From NCBI RefSeq assembly GCF_024585285.1, contig NZ_CP040755.1:1488001-1552000 (forward strand): a stretch of 64,000 nucleotides of DNA. The letters run 5' to 3'. Every line of letters begins with the position of its first letter. Position 1 is the first letter of the stretch. This document shows positions 40,531 to 47,562 of the stretch, piece by piece. Position numbers and translations under genes: made by a program. Below the pieces are notes generated by a model. It had not been told where the DNA came from, did not search any database, and saw nothing but the letters and a program-made list of their open reading frames with translations. Source of the stretch: Colwellia sp. M166. Its GTDB lineage: Bacteria > Pseudomonadota > Gammaproteobacteria > Enterobacterales > Alteromonadaceae.

Positions 40531-40558
40531 TCTTTGGTGTGATTTCAGAGTTATGCAT
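39713..40558 (-). CDS. DnaG/Toprim-like protein lacking catalytic residues (A1)
   Basis: A 281-aa protein. Residues about 45-165 resemble the DnaG RNA-polymerase basic domain: AIEFLKNRAIYSDKVIEHFN, LGFS, LQRLGLL and YGAVTFPLLNQQGHIVSCYG. Residues 168-240 resemble a Toprim fold (LIYCKNPIDALSWWVNG ... AISTIGSS ... KTIYLAMGTTKN). In active Toprim domains a Glu is expected at the CKNP position and a DxD where LAMG stands; both are absent. There is no CHC2 zinc domain. It is probably a DNA/RNA-binding or structural component rather than an active primase. It is nearly identical to its copy in module B. Confidence 0.72.
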   Translation of the reverse strand: MHNSEITPKINIGERIAYPLSSDDACLSMVSSDDAMLQMSMKFYHQELLQSVDAIEFLKNRAIYSDKVIEHFNLGFSNRKLGLELQKLSKNDEEISRGALQRLGLLKSTGHELFYGAVTFPLLNQQGHIVSCYGRRITTESKPRKIYHRHWYSDGIGFFNCTALKDNEQLIYCKNPIDALSWWVNGFTHAISTIGSSDFNEQHAKLLKDNGIKTIYLAMGTTKNTLIEARRIAKLLKRKRIAVMLVLYPNGFDANSFITQEINPKDELQQLLNSSHRYMVN

Positions 40559-40578
40559 TACCGAAAGTTCTACATCAA

Positions 40579-41316
40579 TTAAGCTTGATAGCGTTCATTG
40601 CGCATACCTACATTAGATAATGCACACGTTAAACGTTTATCAAACAACTGCCATTGAAAGGTATCCCATTCGCCAATATGCCGAGTAAGAAAAGGTAAAT
40701 TCACCTCACATAAAGTTATACCGTATCGTTGAGCAATATAACTTGCCTCAGCAATATCAAAGCTAACACCTAGTACACTGGTAAAATAAACGATGGTTGA
40801 TGTACCCAGTTGCTTTAACTCATCAATGGTCGTTTCTGACAAGCAGCTACCGAATTCACAAAAAGTATTTTTGTAGCCGTGTTCGTTAAAAGCAATCACA
40901 TCAAGTGGTGAATCACATTTGATAGCGACATTATCAAGCGCTTCTAGCGTGAAGATAGGCTGATAAATAGGATTAAATACAGAGCCAATACTGTCACTTT
41001 CTGTTGGTATTATTTTAAGTCCAAATAGTTCAACCGTATTATCGTCATATGCCAAAGGCAAAGTAATACAGCCTTTGAATAACGAATGTTCAAAGACTGC
41101 GGTATCACAATAACCAATGCTATAGGTAGATAGGCTCAGTTCATCAATACCCAGCATTTTTACAAGGTAGGTTTTTATTCTTGGGCAATGTGCTAAACAA
41201 TTACTATATTGTGCAACAAAACTGACAGGAACATTGCTAACGACAGAGTGACTATTTTCCACATGTGGATTTGAAAACGGTATTGAATGTTCAGTTGATA
41301 CAGATAAATTATTCAT
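40579..41316 (-). CDS. Second DnaG/Toprim-like protein, degenerate (A2)
   Basis: A 245-aa protein with the same outline as its downstream neighbour but strongly diverged: YLVKMLGIDELSLSTYSIGY, LFKGCITLPLAYDDNTVELF, then VAIKCDSPLDVIAFNEHGYK and TIVYFTSVLGVSFDIAEASY. The Toprim Glu and DxD positions are again replaced (CDSP and YFTS). Module B has no equivalent, so A carries an extra paralogue. A subunit with a role in target or replication-fork recognition is imaginable but unproven. Confidence 0.62.
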   Translation of the reverse strand: MNNLSVSTEHSIPFSNPHVENSHSVVSNVPVSFVAQYSNCLAHCPRIKTYLVKMLGIDELSLSTYSIGYCDTAVFEHSLFKGCITLPLAYDDNTVELFGLKIIPTESDSIGSVFNPIYQPIFTLEALDNVAIKCDSPLDVIAFNEHGYKNTFCEFGSCLSETTIDELKQLGTSTIVYFTSVLGVSFDIAEASYIAQRYGITLCEVNLPFLTRHIGEWDTFQWQLFDKRLTCALSNVGMRNERYQA

Positions 41317-41345
41317 CAGTATTTCCTCATTTAACGTTGTACTTA

Positions 41346-42074
41346 TTAGTGTGAAACTTTAGTAACTTCTCTAAACTTGAGTTCGCGCACGTTATCGCAT
41401 ACCAATTCGGTTAAGCGACTTGATAGCAACGGCTCATCTAAGCTATTCGCCCATTCTTGTATAGGTGGATCAGATGTAATAAGTAGTGAAAGAGATGGCA
41501 GAACCGTTTCCAAGAGTGAAAACAACAAGTACATATCAACCAGCTCTAACTCATCTAAATGCCAGTTGCTAAGCATCAATAGATCTAGTTTTGATAGTTT
41601 TTCAAATAATTCAGTTAATTCATTATTTTTCTGTGCTAAGCGCAGTTCGAAAATTAATTGATTAAACTCAAGATGTTCTGTTGGATGCATTTGTTCTATC
41701 GCATGATTGGCAAAGCCACAACCAAACTTAATTTTGTCTTTTCCTACTGAGCCATGAATAACTAGATGTTGTCCTTTGGCTATCCAATTTAACGAAAGCA
41801 AATGTTCAACTTGACTACGCTTAATACTGGGTTGCTGCTTTAAATCAAAATCAGAAACCTCAGCACACGGATAAGGCAATTTGGCTTGGCGCTTAAGTCG
41901 CTCTACCTTTTGAATATCCTGATTTTCACTGACAATATCGAGCATAGAGAAGAAAAACTCATCTTTACTCATTGGCTCAAATGAGGGTGATGAACGAAGG
42001 CGAACATAAGCTCGCCCAAGCCCTCCCATGCGAACATCTTTGCTACGGGAAATTATCGCTTTATTAGTGTACAT
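41346..42074 (-). CDS. istB: IstB-like transposition helper with degenerate ATPase motifs (A)
   Basis: A 242-aa protein in the istB position, overlapping the end of istA by 11 bases (ATGTACACTAA). The IstB outline is recognisable: LNWIAKGQHLVIHGSVGKDK, LSKLDLLMLSNWHLDELEL, then LLITSDPPIQEWANSLDEPL and LSSRLTELV. However, the Walker A GxxGxGKT is replaced by GSVGKDKI and the Walker B acids by SN. IstB normally uses ATP to choose the target and stimulate IstA, so this protein may work without ATP hydrolysis or with another partner. I set the start at the internal Met six codons into the longest frame because the overlap is conserved in module B. Confidence 0.72.
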   Translation of the reverse strand: MYTNKAIISRSKDVRMGGLGRAYVRLRSSPSFEPMSKDEFFFSMLDIVSENQDIQKVERLKRQAKLPYPCAEVSDFDLKQQPSIKRSQVEHLLSLNWIAKGQHLVIHGSVGKDKIKFGCGFANHAIEQMHPTEHLEFNQLIFELRLAQKNNELTELFEKLSKLDLLMLSNWHLDELELVDMYLLFSLLETVLPSLSLLITSDPPIQEWANSLDEPLLSSRLTELVCDNVRELKFREVTKVSH

Positions 42075-43620
42075 GGTGTTTTCTTCCTCCATTGTTATTT
42101 TGGGTTTGCTGTTGATATAACTGATAGGCTTCTTGAAGCCCTTCGTTCGAGGTTACATTGGCTTGTAAAGCGTCAGAGAAAGCAGTTACGGTTAAACGCC
42201 CAAGTGAAACCACCCACTGGCAAGTTTCTACGTATTTATCAAACTCACCTTTCTTAGCTAACCTTTGTATCTGCAAACAAGCCTTTCTTGCTTTATAATC
42301 AGGCTCTCCAGCGCCTTTGTATTGCGCTTCAACTAAAGTGACAACAGATGCATCAATTTGACTAGCCCATTCAATAAAATGCGCTTTATTTTGCTCAACG
42401 AGCACTCGATGATTCATGGGCATATGCTCTGGTTTCATTGAATCTCTCTCACCTTTTTTAAGGCGGGTATGAATACAAACAGTTTTGGTTTTGTATTTTA
42501 TTTCCACTTCATTTTTAGTAACAATAACGGTTACTTTTTGACCTTTTAAGTTTTCTGGTATCGAGTAATGACCACCCTCAAAGACAAATTTGTAATCTTT
42601 TTGAACCGTAATAACATGCGTTTCAATCGGGAGAGGAAAGCGTTTGCTGTTTAACTCTCTGAGTGCTTGTTGCTCACGAACTAAAAAGCGCTGTGTACTG
42701 GTATCATTCGTTTTAGGTGAAATTTTGTTATTGATTTCTTTAACCTTACTTTGAAGCCAAGTGTTAAAATCATCTAAATCTAAAAATGTAAGCTCTCGTG
42801 CATAAGCTAAAATAGCATCGACAAATTTTCTAACAGTTCGCTCAGCGCGATAGTTATATCGTGGACTTCGAATTGGAATATCAAAAGGAATAAAATCATA
42901 GTGTTCAGAGAACATTCGATACTGAGCCGTAATCTTTTTAGTGTTTTTTCTGCTTGTGCGTAAAGCTGCGGCATTGTCTGTTACAACAAAAACCGGAACA
43001 CCATTTACATCAATAAACACCTGCTCTATAAAATTGAGCCAAGATTCTTGGTTTTCATTAACATAGCCTTTCATGAACGCAAGATCTGAATCACCAAATG
43101 CACCTGCAAATAAACTAACGGGAATGTCCTTGTTTATCCCTATGTAAACTTTAGAGCCTGCGATATCGCAAAAGAAATAATCTCCAGGTGCTTTGAATTG
43201 CGTCATACTGCGATCAGAATCATCACGATATGATTTCAAGTCGTTGTAAAAGGTAGTACGACCAACGCCTAACGCACCATGTTCAAGTAAAAATTCGCGC
43301 CAATAATCTTCTTTCTTTAAATTTCCCTTTTCATGTGTTCTGTCATTTAACCGCTTATATACCTCAGCACAATTTGGACGGATCAAGTTTGATTTTCTAA
43401 ATGGATAATTAGGAAAAAGGCAGGTAATTAGCTCATCGTTATCAAGTGATTTAACCTTAGGCCATGTTAAACCAGCCGTTAAAGCAGACTTAAAGTAACG
43501 GCTTACCGTTTGGTGACTTACCTCTATATGTCGAGCTATTGCACGATTAGACCATGGAGATAAATACTTAAGCTTAAGCAAAAGTCGTGCTTTTTCGCCT
43601 GATATCATGTTTTTATCCAT
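42064..43620 (-). CDS. istA: IS21-family DDE transposase IstA (A)
   Basis: A 518-aa transposase. An N-terminal helix-turn-helix (WSNRAIARHIEVSHQTVSRY) is followed by a second DNA-binding region and an RNase H-like rve core. The three acids are visible: Asp at about 152 (YFFCDIAG), Asp at about 215 (VVTDNAAA) and Glu at about 260 (RYNYRAERTVRKF). A C-terminal beta-barrel (DYKFVFEGGHYSIPENLKGQ) matches the Mu/IS21 C-terminal domain. The start is set at the ATG at 43620; a TTG lies one codon upstream. Length is standard for IstA, and the catalytic core looks intact. Confidence 0.88.
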   Translation of the reverse strand: MDKNMISGEKARLLLKLKYLSPWSNRAIARHIEVSHQTVSRYFKSALTAGLTWPKVKSLDNDELITCLFPNYPFRKSNLIRPNCAEVYKRLNDRTHEKGNLKKEDYWREFLLEHGALGVGRTTFYNDLKSYRDDSDRSMTQFKAPGDYFFCDIAGSKVYIGINKDIPVSLFAGAFGDSDLAFMKGYVNENQESWLNFIEQVFIDVNGVPVFVVTDNAAALRTSRKNTKKITAQYRMFSEHYDFIPFDIPIRSPRYNYRAERTVRKFVDAILAYARELTFLDLDDFNTWLQSKVKEINNKISPKTNDTSTQRFLVREQQALRELNSKRFPLPIETHVITVQKDYKFVFEGGHYSIPENLKGQKVTVIVTKNEVEIKYKTKTVCIHTRLKKGERDSMKPEHMPMNHRVLVEQNKAHFIEWASQIDASVVTLVEAQYKGAGEPDYKARKACLQIQRLAKKGEFDKYVETCQWVVSLGRLTVTAFSDALQANVTSNEGLQEAYQLYQQQTQNNNGGRKHHVH

Positions 43621-43633
43621 CAATAATCTCCCT

Positions 43634-43766
43634 CAAGAAATCAGAGGATTTCTTGACAAAAGCTATAGCTTGACTAGTATTGATGGTGTCGGGTCTCAAA
43701 CGACAAAATCAAAACGTAGCCTCTTGTGTTAACCCACGAGGGGCTTTTTATTTGCGTCTCAAACGA
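43634..43766. promoter_or_regulatory. Structured region between the DNA-binding gene and istA (A)
   Basis: Three structures are packed in 133 bp. A perfect 9-bp inverted repeat CAAGAAATC/GATTTCTTG (43634-43655) lies just before istA. A direct repeat GTCTCAAACGA occurs at 43693 and 43756. Between the repeats a 10-bp stem with TTAACC loop (43719-43744) is followed by T5 on the plus strand. It may act as operator plus attenuator for istA. Module B has an equivalent arrangement with different sequences. Confidence 0.6.
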
Positions 43767-43771
43767 TTACG

Positions 43772-44053
43772 TCAATTCATATCTTTACCTTCTACTTTTT
43801 GAATATTATCCGTAGCCTGTAGCGCCATAAAACGAGCCACTTCTACCGTTAACGCAAAATGTCCCCTGCGGTTTGGTATTTTAAAGACGGGAATAGGAAA
43901 TATGCCTTTACTAACAGCTTGATGAATAGCAGCAGTGCTGGAATAGTTCATGGCTTTTTTCAAATCACTGACGGTTAGAATTGGTGTCCCAAATAACTTA
44001 AGTAAATCGCACTCGATTTTCTTTGTTAACGCTTTAAGCTCTATCTCTGTCAT
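43772..44053 (-). CDS. Small AlpA/excisionase-like DNA-binding protein (A)
   Basis: A 93-aa protein with a predicted helix-turn-helix: LFGTPILTVSDLKKAMNYSS then TAAIHQAVSKGIFPIPVFKI. A conserved PNRRGHFALTVEVARFMALQ tail follows. The pattern recalls AlpA/Xis-type winged-helix proteins that regulate integrase genes or steer excision. The copy in module B aligns along its full length. It is divergent from the unknown gene at 44138 with an 84-bp shared promoter region. Confidence 0.72.
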   Translation of the reverse strand: MTEIELKALTKKIECDLLKLFGTPILTVSDLKKAMNYSSTAAIHQAVSKGIFPIPVFKIPNRRGHFALTVEVARFMALQATDNIQKVEGKDMN

Positions 44054-44137
44054 GGTAAAAACCTTCCGAACCTATCCTCATCTATTTAAGGCTATACTGA
44101 ATATTAAAAATATCGAACGGAAAGCTTTTTACATGTA

Positions 44138-44947
44138 ATGGAAAATAATAAAACCACGAATAAGGGTAATAACTCCTTAAAAAGACAAGCGAATATTGCT
44201 AACTATGCGAGGCAAGAAGAAGGTGTTCTCTTAACTGAATCTAATACTTTGTCTTTTAATAAAAAAACTCTCGCTTGCAAAGCATGGAATAACAGTGGCT
44301 ATAAATCGTTATCAAATGAGATCAGATCTATGTCATCTCAGTTTGCACTTTTGGAATACATGAATCGTAATAATATCAATTCTCTAGAGGAACTTTATCC
44401 AAGGTTAAAACAGGAACAAATAACAACAGAAAATGAAATAAGGAATGGAGATTACAGAAAGAGGTTAACTGGCACAGCCTTATCAAAAGTTAGCTTCAGA
44501 AACTTCAACAAAGCCACTAATTATCGCTGCTACTCAACACTGAATCATTGCTTATGGCTTTTACTACAACAAAACTCTTTATTGCTCACCAAGCCTTTCA
44601 AAATTATCAACGCGCTTCCAAAATCAATCAGACTTCAACTTATCACCAAACCAATATATAAGAATTCAACTTTTAGTGACTTAAGATCCGTAGTAAAACA
44701 ATCCTACAAGCAACAACGTATTTCTTTTTACCTTTTAAACAATCTCGATGGGTTCACGGCTTTATTAATAACAGTCATTTTTCAGCTAATCATTTGGCAA
44801 CAAACTAGACCAACAAATGCAGAGTTGTTAGCTGGCAAAATGTTTAATGAATTATTTGAAGTAAAGTTTCCATTAGCAAAAGCAGAAGTAATGAAAATAA
44901 AAATAGAAAGCCTTTTAAAATTTTACGAAGATCGAAGACAGCATTAA
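44138..44947 (+). CDS. Conserved element protein of unknown function (A)
   Basis: A 269-aa basic protein divergent from the rest of the module. It is similar at low level to the 312-aa protein at the same place in module B. The best conserved stretch is LDGFTALLITVIFQL with TRPTNAELLAGKMFNELF, which in B reads LDSLTALLIIAIYQQ with ARPTHAEKCAFELFIKLF. No known domain is recognised. It lies about 100 bp before the inverted TGGTC array, so it could bind it; this is inference. Confidence 0.65.
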   Translation: MENNKTTNKGNNSLKRQANIANYARQEEGVLLTESNTLSFNKKTLACKAWNNSGYKSLSNEIRSMSSQFALLEYMNRNNINSLEELYPRLKQEQITTENEIRNGDYRKRLTGTALSKVSFRNFNKATNYRCYSTLNHCLWLLLQQNSLLLTKPFKIINALPKSIRLQLITKPIYKNSTFSDLRSVVKQSYKQQRISFYLLNNLDGFTALLITVIFQLIIWQQTRPTNAELLAGKMFNELFEVKFPLAKAEVMKIKIESLLKFYEDRRQH

Positions 44948-45050
44948 AACCATTCCTGTAGAAGTTTTCGACAACCACACTTCAAGTAATCATTAGCAAA
45001 TTAAATCTATCCTCTTATTTATTTTTAGTTTAATAATATAACGTTATTAT

Positions 45051-45213
45051 TGGTCCACGATAACTGAATTAATGGTAAAGGATAAATGAACTGACTGGTC
45101 TTAGGCGCTGGACTTTAGAATTGTAAAATACGGGGTTCAAGGAACTTTAATCCACCGCCAATAGACCGTTAATCCACATTGGTTGGACCATAAAAATACA
45201 ATAACGTGGACCA
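45051..45213. repeat. Inverted array of 22-23-bp spaced TGGTC sites (A)
   Basis: The forward arm has TGGTCC at 45051, TGGTAA at 45073 and TGGTCT at 45096. The reverse arm (complement strand) has TGGTCC at 45213, TGGTCC at 45190 and CGGTCT at 45168. Each arm therefore steps 22-23 bp, about two helical turns. The outer sites extend further (TGGTCCACGATAAC and TGGTCCACGTTATT). A short dyad GTTC-AAG-GAAC lies near the middle. The layout suggests an array bound by a transposase or recombinase: an element end, attachment or resolution site. Module B has a matching array of 164 bp. Confidence 0.72.
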
Positions 45214-45380
45214 TGTTTTATAAGAGTATTGATTTATTATTATGTTAATTATTTACTAAACAAGCTTAAGTTAAGGCACTTTTACCTTAGCAGCTTTTGT
45301 TGTGAAATAATATTTTCTTGCTCAAATACTACGTTTTAGATCCATCCATTATTGGCGACTTTAACATTGATTTTTTATCA

Positions 45381-45394
45381 TTAACCTTGGTTAA
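45381..45394. promoter_or_regulatory. Palindromic operator before the 110-aa gene
   Basis: TTAACCTTGGTTAA is a perfect 14-base palindrome ending 2 bases before the ATG. No Shine-Dalgarno sequence is seen, so the palindrome may control a leaderless or weakly initiated message. Confidence 0.4.
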
Positions 45395-45396
45395 GT

Positions 45397-45729
45397 ATGA
45401 TGGATAAGACGATGAACACGATAGTTTCAGACTGGAAAATTGTTTCTGTTATGGACGATAACGAATTGGTTGGTAAAGTTATTTATGCGACTGTAGTTGA
45501 TGATATGACTTGCCGTTTTTTTAAAGGTGATTATGTATGTACTTCTAGCATCGAATCAATCAGCATAAAAAGCCAAATGATCTTCACTGAAAGCGGCAGT
45601 ATTTATCAACTAATAGGTAATGGCTCAAAGGCCAAAATTGATATGAAAGATTTTGAGTTACTACGCAACGGCTTCAGCCCAGAGATGATCAACCAACTCA
45701 ATTTGACACCAAACGACTATTTTCACTAA
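45397..45729 (+). CDS. Small hypothetical protein between array and 34-bp repeat (A)
   Basis: A 110-aa acidic protein (about one third hydrophobic beta-strand-like residues, ending NQLNLTPNDYFH). No family is recognised and no signal or membrane helix is seen. In module B an unrelated 161-aa gene occupies the same slot between the array and the 34-bp repeat. A second Met five codons in may be the start. It may be cargo. Confidence 0.55.
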   Translation: MMDKTMNTIVSDWKIVSVMDDNELVGKVIYATVVDDMTCRFFKGDYVCTSSIESISIKSQMIFTESGSIYQLIGNGSKAKIDMKDFELLRNGFSPEMINQLNLTPNDYFH

Positions 45730-45739
45730 GTGGCAGATA

Positions 45740-45773
45740 GGCAAAACCAGCTTCCGCTGGCTTTGAGAGCAAA
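45740..45773. repeat. 34-bp hairpin repeat, copy A
   Basis: The sequence runs GGCAAAACCAGCTTCCGCTG and then GCTTTGAGAGCAAA. It contains the stem CCAGC/GCTGG (extended by AAA/TTT) with a TTCC loop. An identical 34-base copy lies at 60837 in module B, each time 5-10 bp after a plus-strand stop and before the end of a minus-strand operon. It may serve as bidirectional terminator and as a fixed boundary for the cargo to its right. Confidence 0.85.
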
Positions 45774-45783
45774 TTGGATATTT

Positions 45784-47550
45784 CTATTTCTTAGCCTTTA
45801 AAACATCCATGATAGGAGCGTTAGTGACCCCTTGAGGAATAATAGGATCATCATCTATTGTTATTGCCGTTTGTTCAATGTCATTTGTTCCAACTTGCCA
45901 TGCTTCCAATACAACTAAGTTATTAATTTTAATCCCACTAGTTAAAGTGTCGAAGCCAGCAACATATTGCCCAGCTTTCATTGTTCCATAGCCCAAAATA
46001 AATGATTTTTGAGAGCTAAACTCTAATAAAAACCGATCTAAATTATCCAATGTTTTAGGGGTCATAGTGTGAATTCTAGAAACTGACATTATTAATTTTC
46101 TATCATGATTTTTTGTGAAGTTTTCAGACAATACAACCTTATAATTGCAAGGTTCTTTTGCAGAGACTCCTTTAATTATTGATACTCTTAATCGATTCGA
46201 TAGATCTTCTTTCCCAAGCTCTTCCTTTAATCCTTCAATAATTTTTTTACCCACATCACCATTACCAAACAACAAATCTAAGCCCAATTCTTTAGTGGGG
46301 AATTGACTAAAACCTACACCAGACCATTTAGCTTTGTCCCACAAGCGAGGTTTAATAATGCCATTAATAATAAGGTCTTGATGGCCAATTCTTTCTCTTT
46401 GACTAGAGAAATTCACAGCATTTTTTGATGTTTCATTGGTATTTTGGCTTTCTTTATTCTTTGGATAACCGATATCCCAAGCTACTTTCCGAACTAAAGT
46501 ATATTGTTTATCTTCAATATTACTAAATAAAGCTTTAACTCTTTTAACAAAATCATGACCTTGAATATTGTGTAAGGCCATAAAGCTTGTGCCAAAAGAT
46601 AATGATCTCTCTATAGCCCTATCATCTTTAAACATTGCTTCTAATAGCCTTTCAGGATCTTTAATGTAAAAAAATCTTGATAGTATTTCTATTGAAAACT
46701 CCGTGAACCATTGCTGAATCTCACGTTGGGCAGAAAGATTCATTTCTTCAATGTTAAAGTTTGAACACGTTATCTCTATATGTAAATTTTGATCTAAATC
46801 TTCAATATCATGAGTAATACAAATATCATCGTCATCATCTGCAATTATTTCAATTGAAATAGAAGACTCTATTGGGAAAAAGTCATCAACCCATGCTGTA
46901 GCCAATAGTCCTTCTAACATAGCTAAAATTGACTCGGCCAATTCAATGAAAGGTGTTTTCTGAGGGTAGTTAATGGATATTTCTCCCCCTAGAAGATAAG
47001 ATTTAATATCACCACGCTTACCTATTATATCATTGAATATTCTAATATCTTTTCCAAGGTCAATGTCTCTAACCATAATCAAAAAGTCGTGATGTTTTTG
47101 ATCAATAGTGACCTCATACTCATCAGAGAAATCATCTTCATACCCTAAAGTACAAAGCAGCATTCCTCTTGAACTCTGTAACCCAAGCTTATCCAATAGG
47201 TTAGGAAGAGATGTTAAATTTGGTAAGTCTAAAAAGGGGATATTTAGGATTAGATGACTTATACACCCATCAAAGTTAATGATTTCGTTTTCAGTAATGA
47301 CGTTATCATCTAGACCTGACTGGACAATCAGTGCCAATTCGAACCAGAGTAAAGACTGGCCTAATCTTCCTAGCTGCAACTCCATCCAGCTCAATCGAAC
47401 ATAAGCGTTTACTTGTTCAATACTCAGTTCATCTTGTTTCCAATATTTGTCTGTTAACATCGATGCTGCAAATAACATGCTAGCTCTAGATGCCCAAGGT
47501 AAACCAACACTCTCATAGGCCGCTGATATTATTCTCATAGCAAAGATCAT
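45784..47550 (-). CDS. C-terminal part of a PD-(D/E)XK-TPR defence-like protein, downstream of an in-frame stop
   Basis: A 588-aa open frame in the same frame as the gene before it. The two are separated by a TAG at 47563-47565 and four more codons before the first ATG. Its first 80 residues continue the helical, TPR-like pattern of the upstream protein (IISAAYESVGLPWASRASML, WMELQLGRLGQSLLWFELAL), which suggests a single ancestral protein of about 1080 residues. The rest (about 500 residues) has no recognised domain. It could be expressed separately, by readthrough, or not at all. No ribosome-binding site is obvious before 47550. Confidence 0.7.
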   Translation of the reverse strand: MIFAMRIISAAYESVGLPWASRASMLFAASMLTDKYWKQDELSIEQVNAYVRLSWMELQLGRLGQSLLWFELALIVQSGLDDNVITENEIINFDGCISHLILNIPFLDLPNLTSLPNLLDKLGLQSSRGMLLCTLGYEDDFSDEYEVTIDQKHHDFLIMVRDIDLGKDIRIFNDIIGKRGDIKSYLLGGEISINYPQKTPFIELAESILAMLEGLLATAWVDDFFPIESSISIEIIADDDDDICITHDIEDLDQNLHIEITCSNFNIEEMNLSAQREIQQWFTEFSIEILSRFFYIKDPERLLEAMFKDDRAIERSLSFGTSFMALHNIQGHDFVKRVKALFSNIEDKQYTLVRKVAWDIGYPKNKESQNTNETSKNAVNFSSQRERIGHQDLIINGIIKPRLWDKAKWSGVGFSQFPTKELGLDLLFGNGDVGKKIIEGLKEELGKEDLSNRLRVSIIKGVSAKEPCNYKVVLSENFTKNHDRKLIMSVSRIHTMTPKTLDNLDRFLLEFSSQKSFILGYGTMKAGQYVAGFDTLTSGIKINNLVVLEAWQVGTNDIEQTAITIDDDPIIPQGVTNAPIMDVLKAKK

Positions 47551-47562
47551 TTCACTTGATGA

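Larger units (their letters stand above)
38752..45213. mobile_element. Chimeric IS21-like / tyrosine-recombinase module A
   Basis: Proposed element module: tyrosine recombinase, two pseudo-Toprim proteins, IstB-like and IstA-like genes and a small DNA-binding protein (all minus), a divergent gene of unknown function (plus), and the inverted TGGTC array at 45051-45213. A second module with the same order lies at 54299-60108. The true ends are not determined; they may lie at the array, at the 34-bp repeat or at the 33-bp repeats. Confidence 0.65.
44948..45396. other. Intergenic region with TGGTC array and palindromic operator
   Basis: About 450 bp. The central part is the array at 45051-45213. 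The right end holds TTAACCTTGGTTAA (45381-45394), a perfect palindrome directly before the next start codon. No gene was recognised. Confidence 0.6.
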
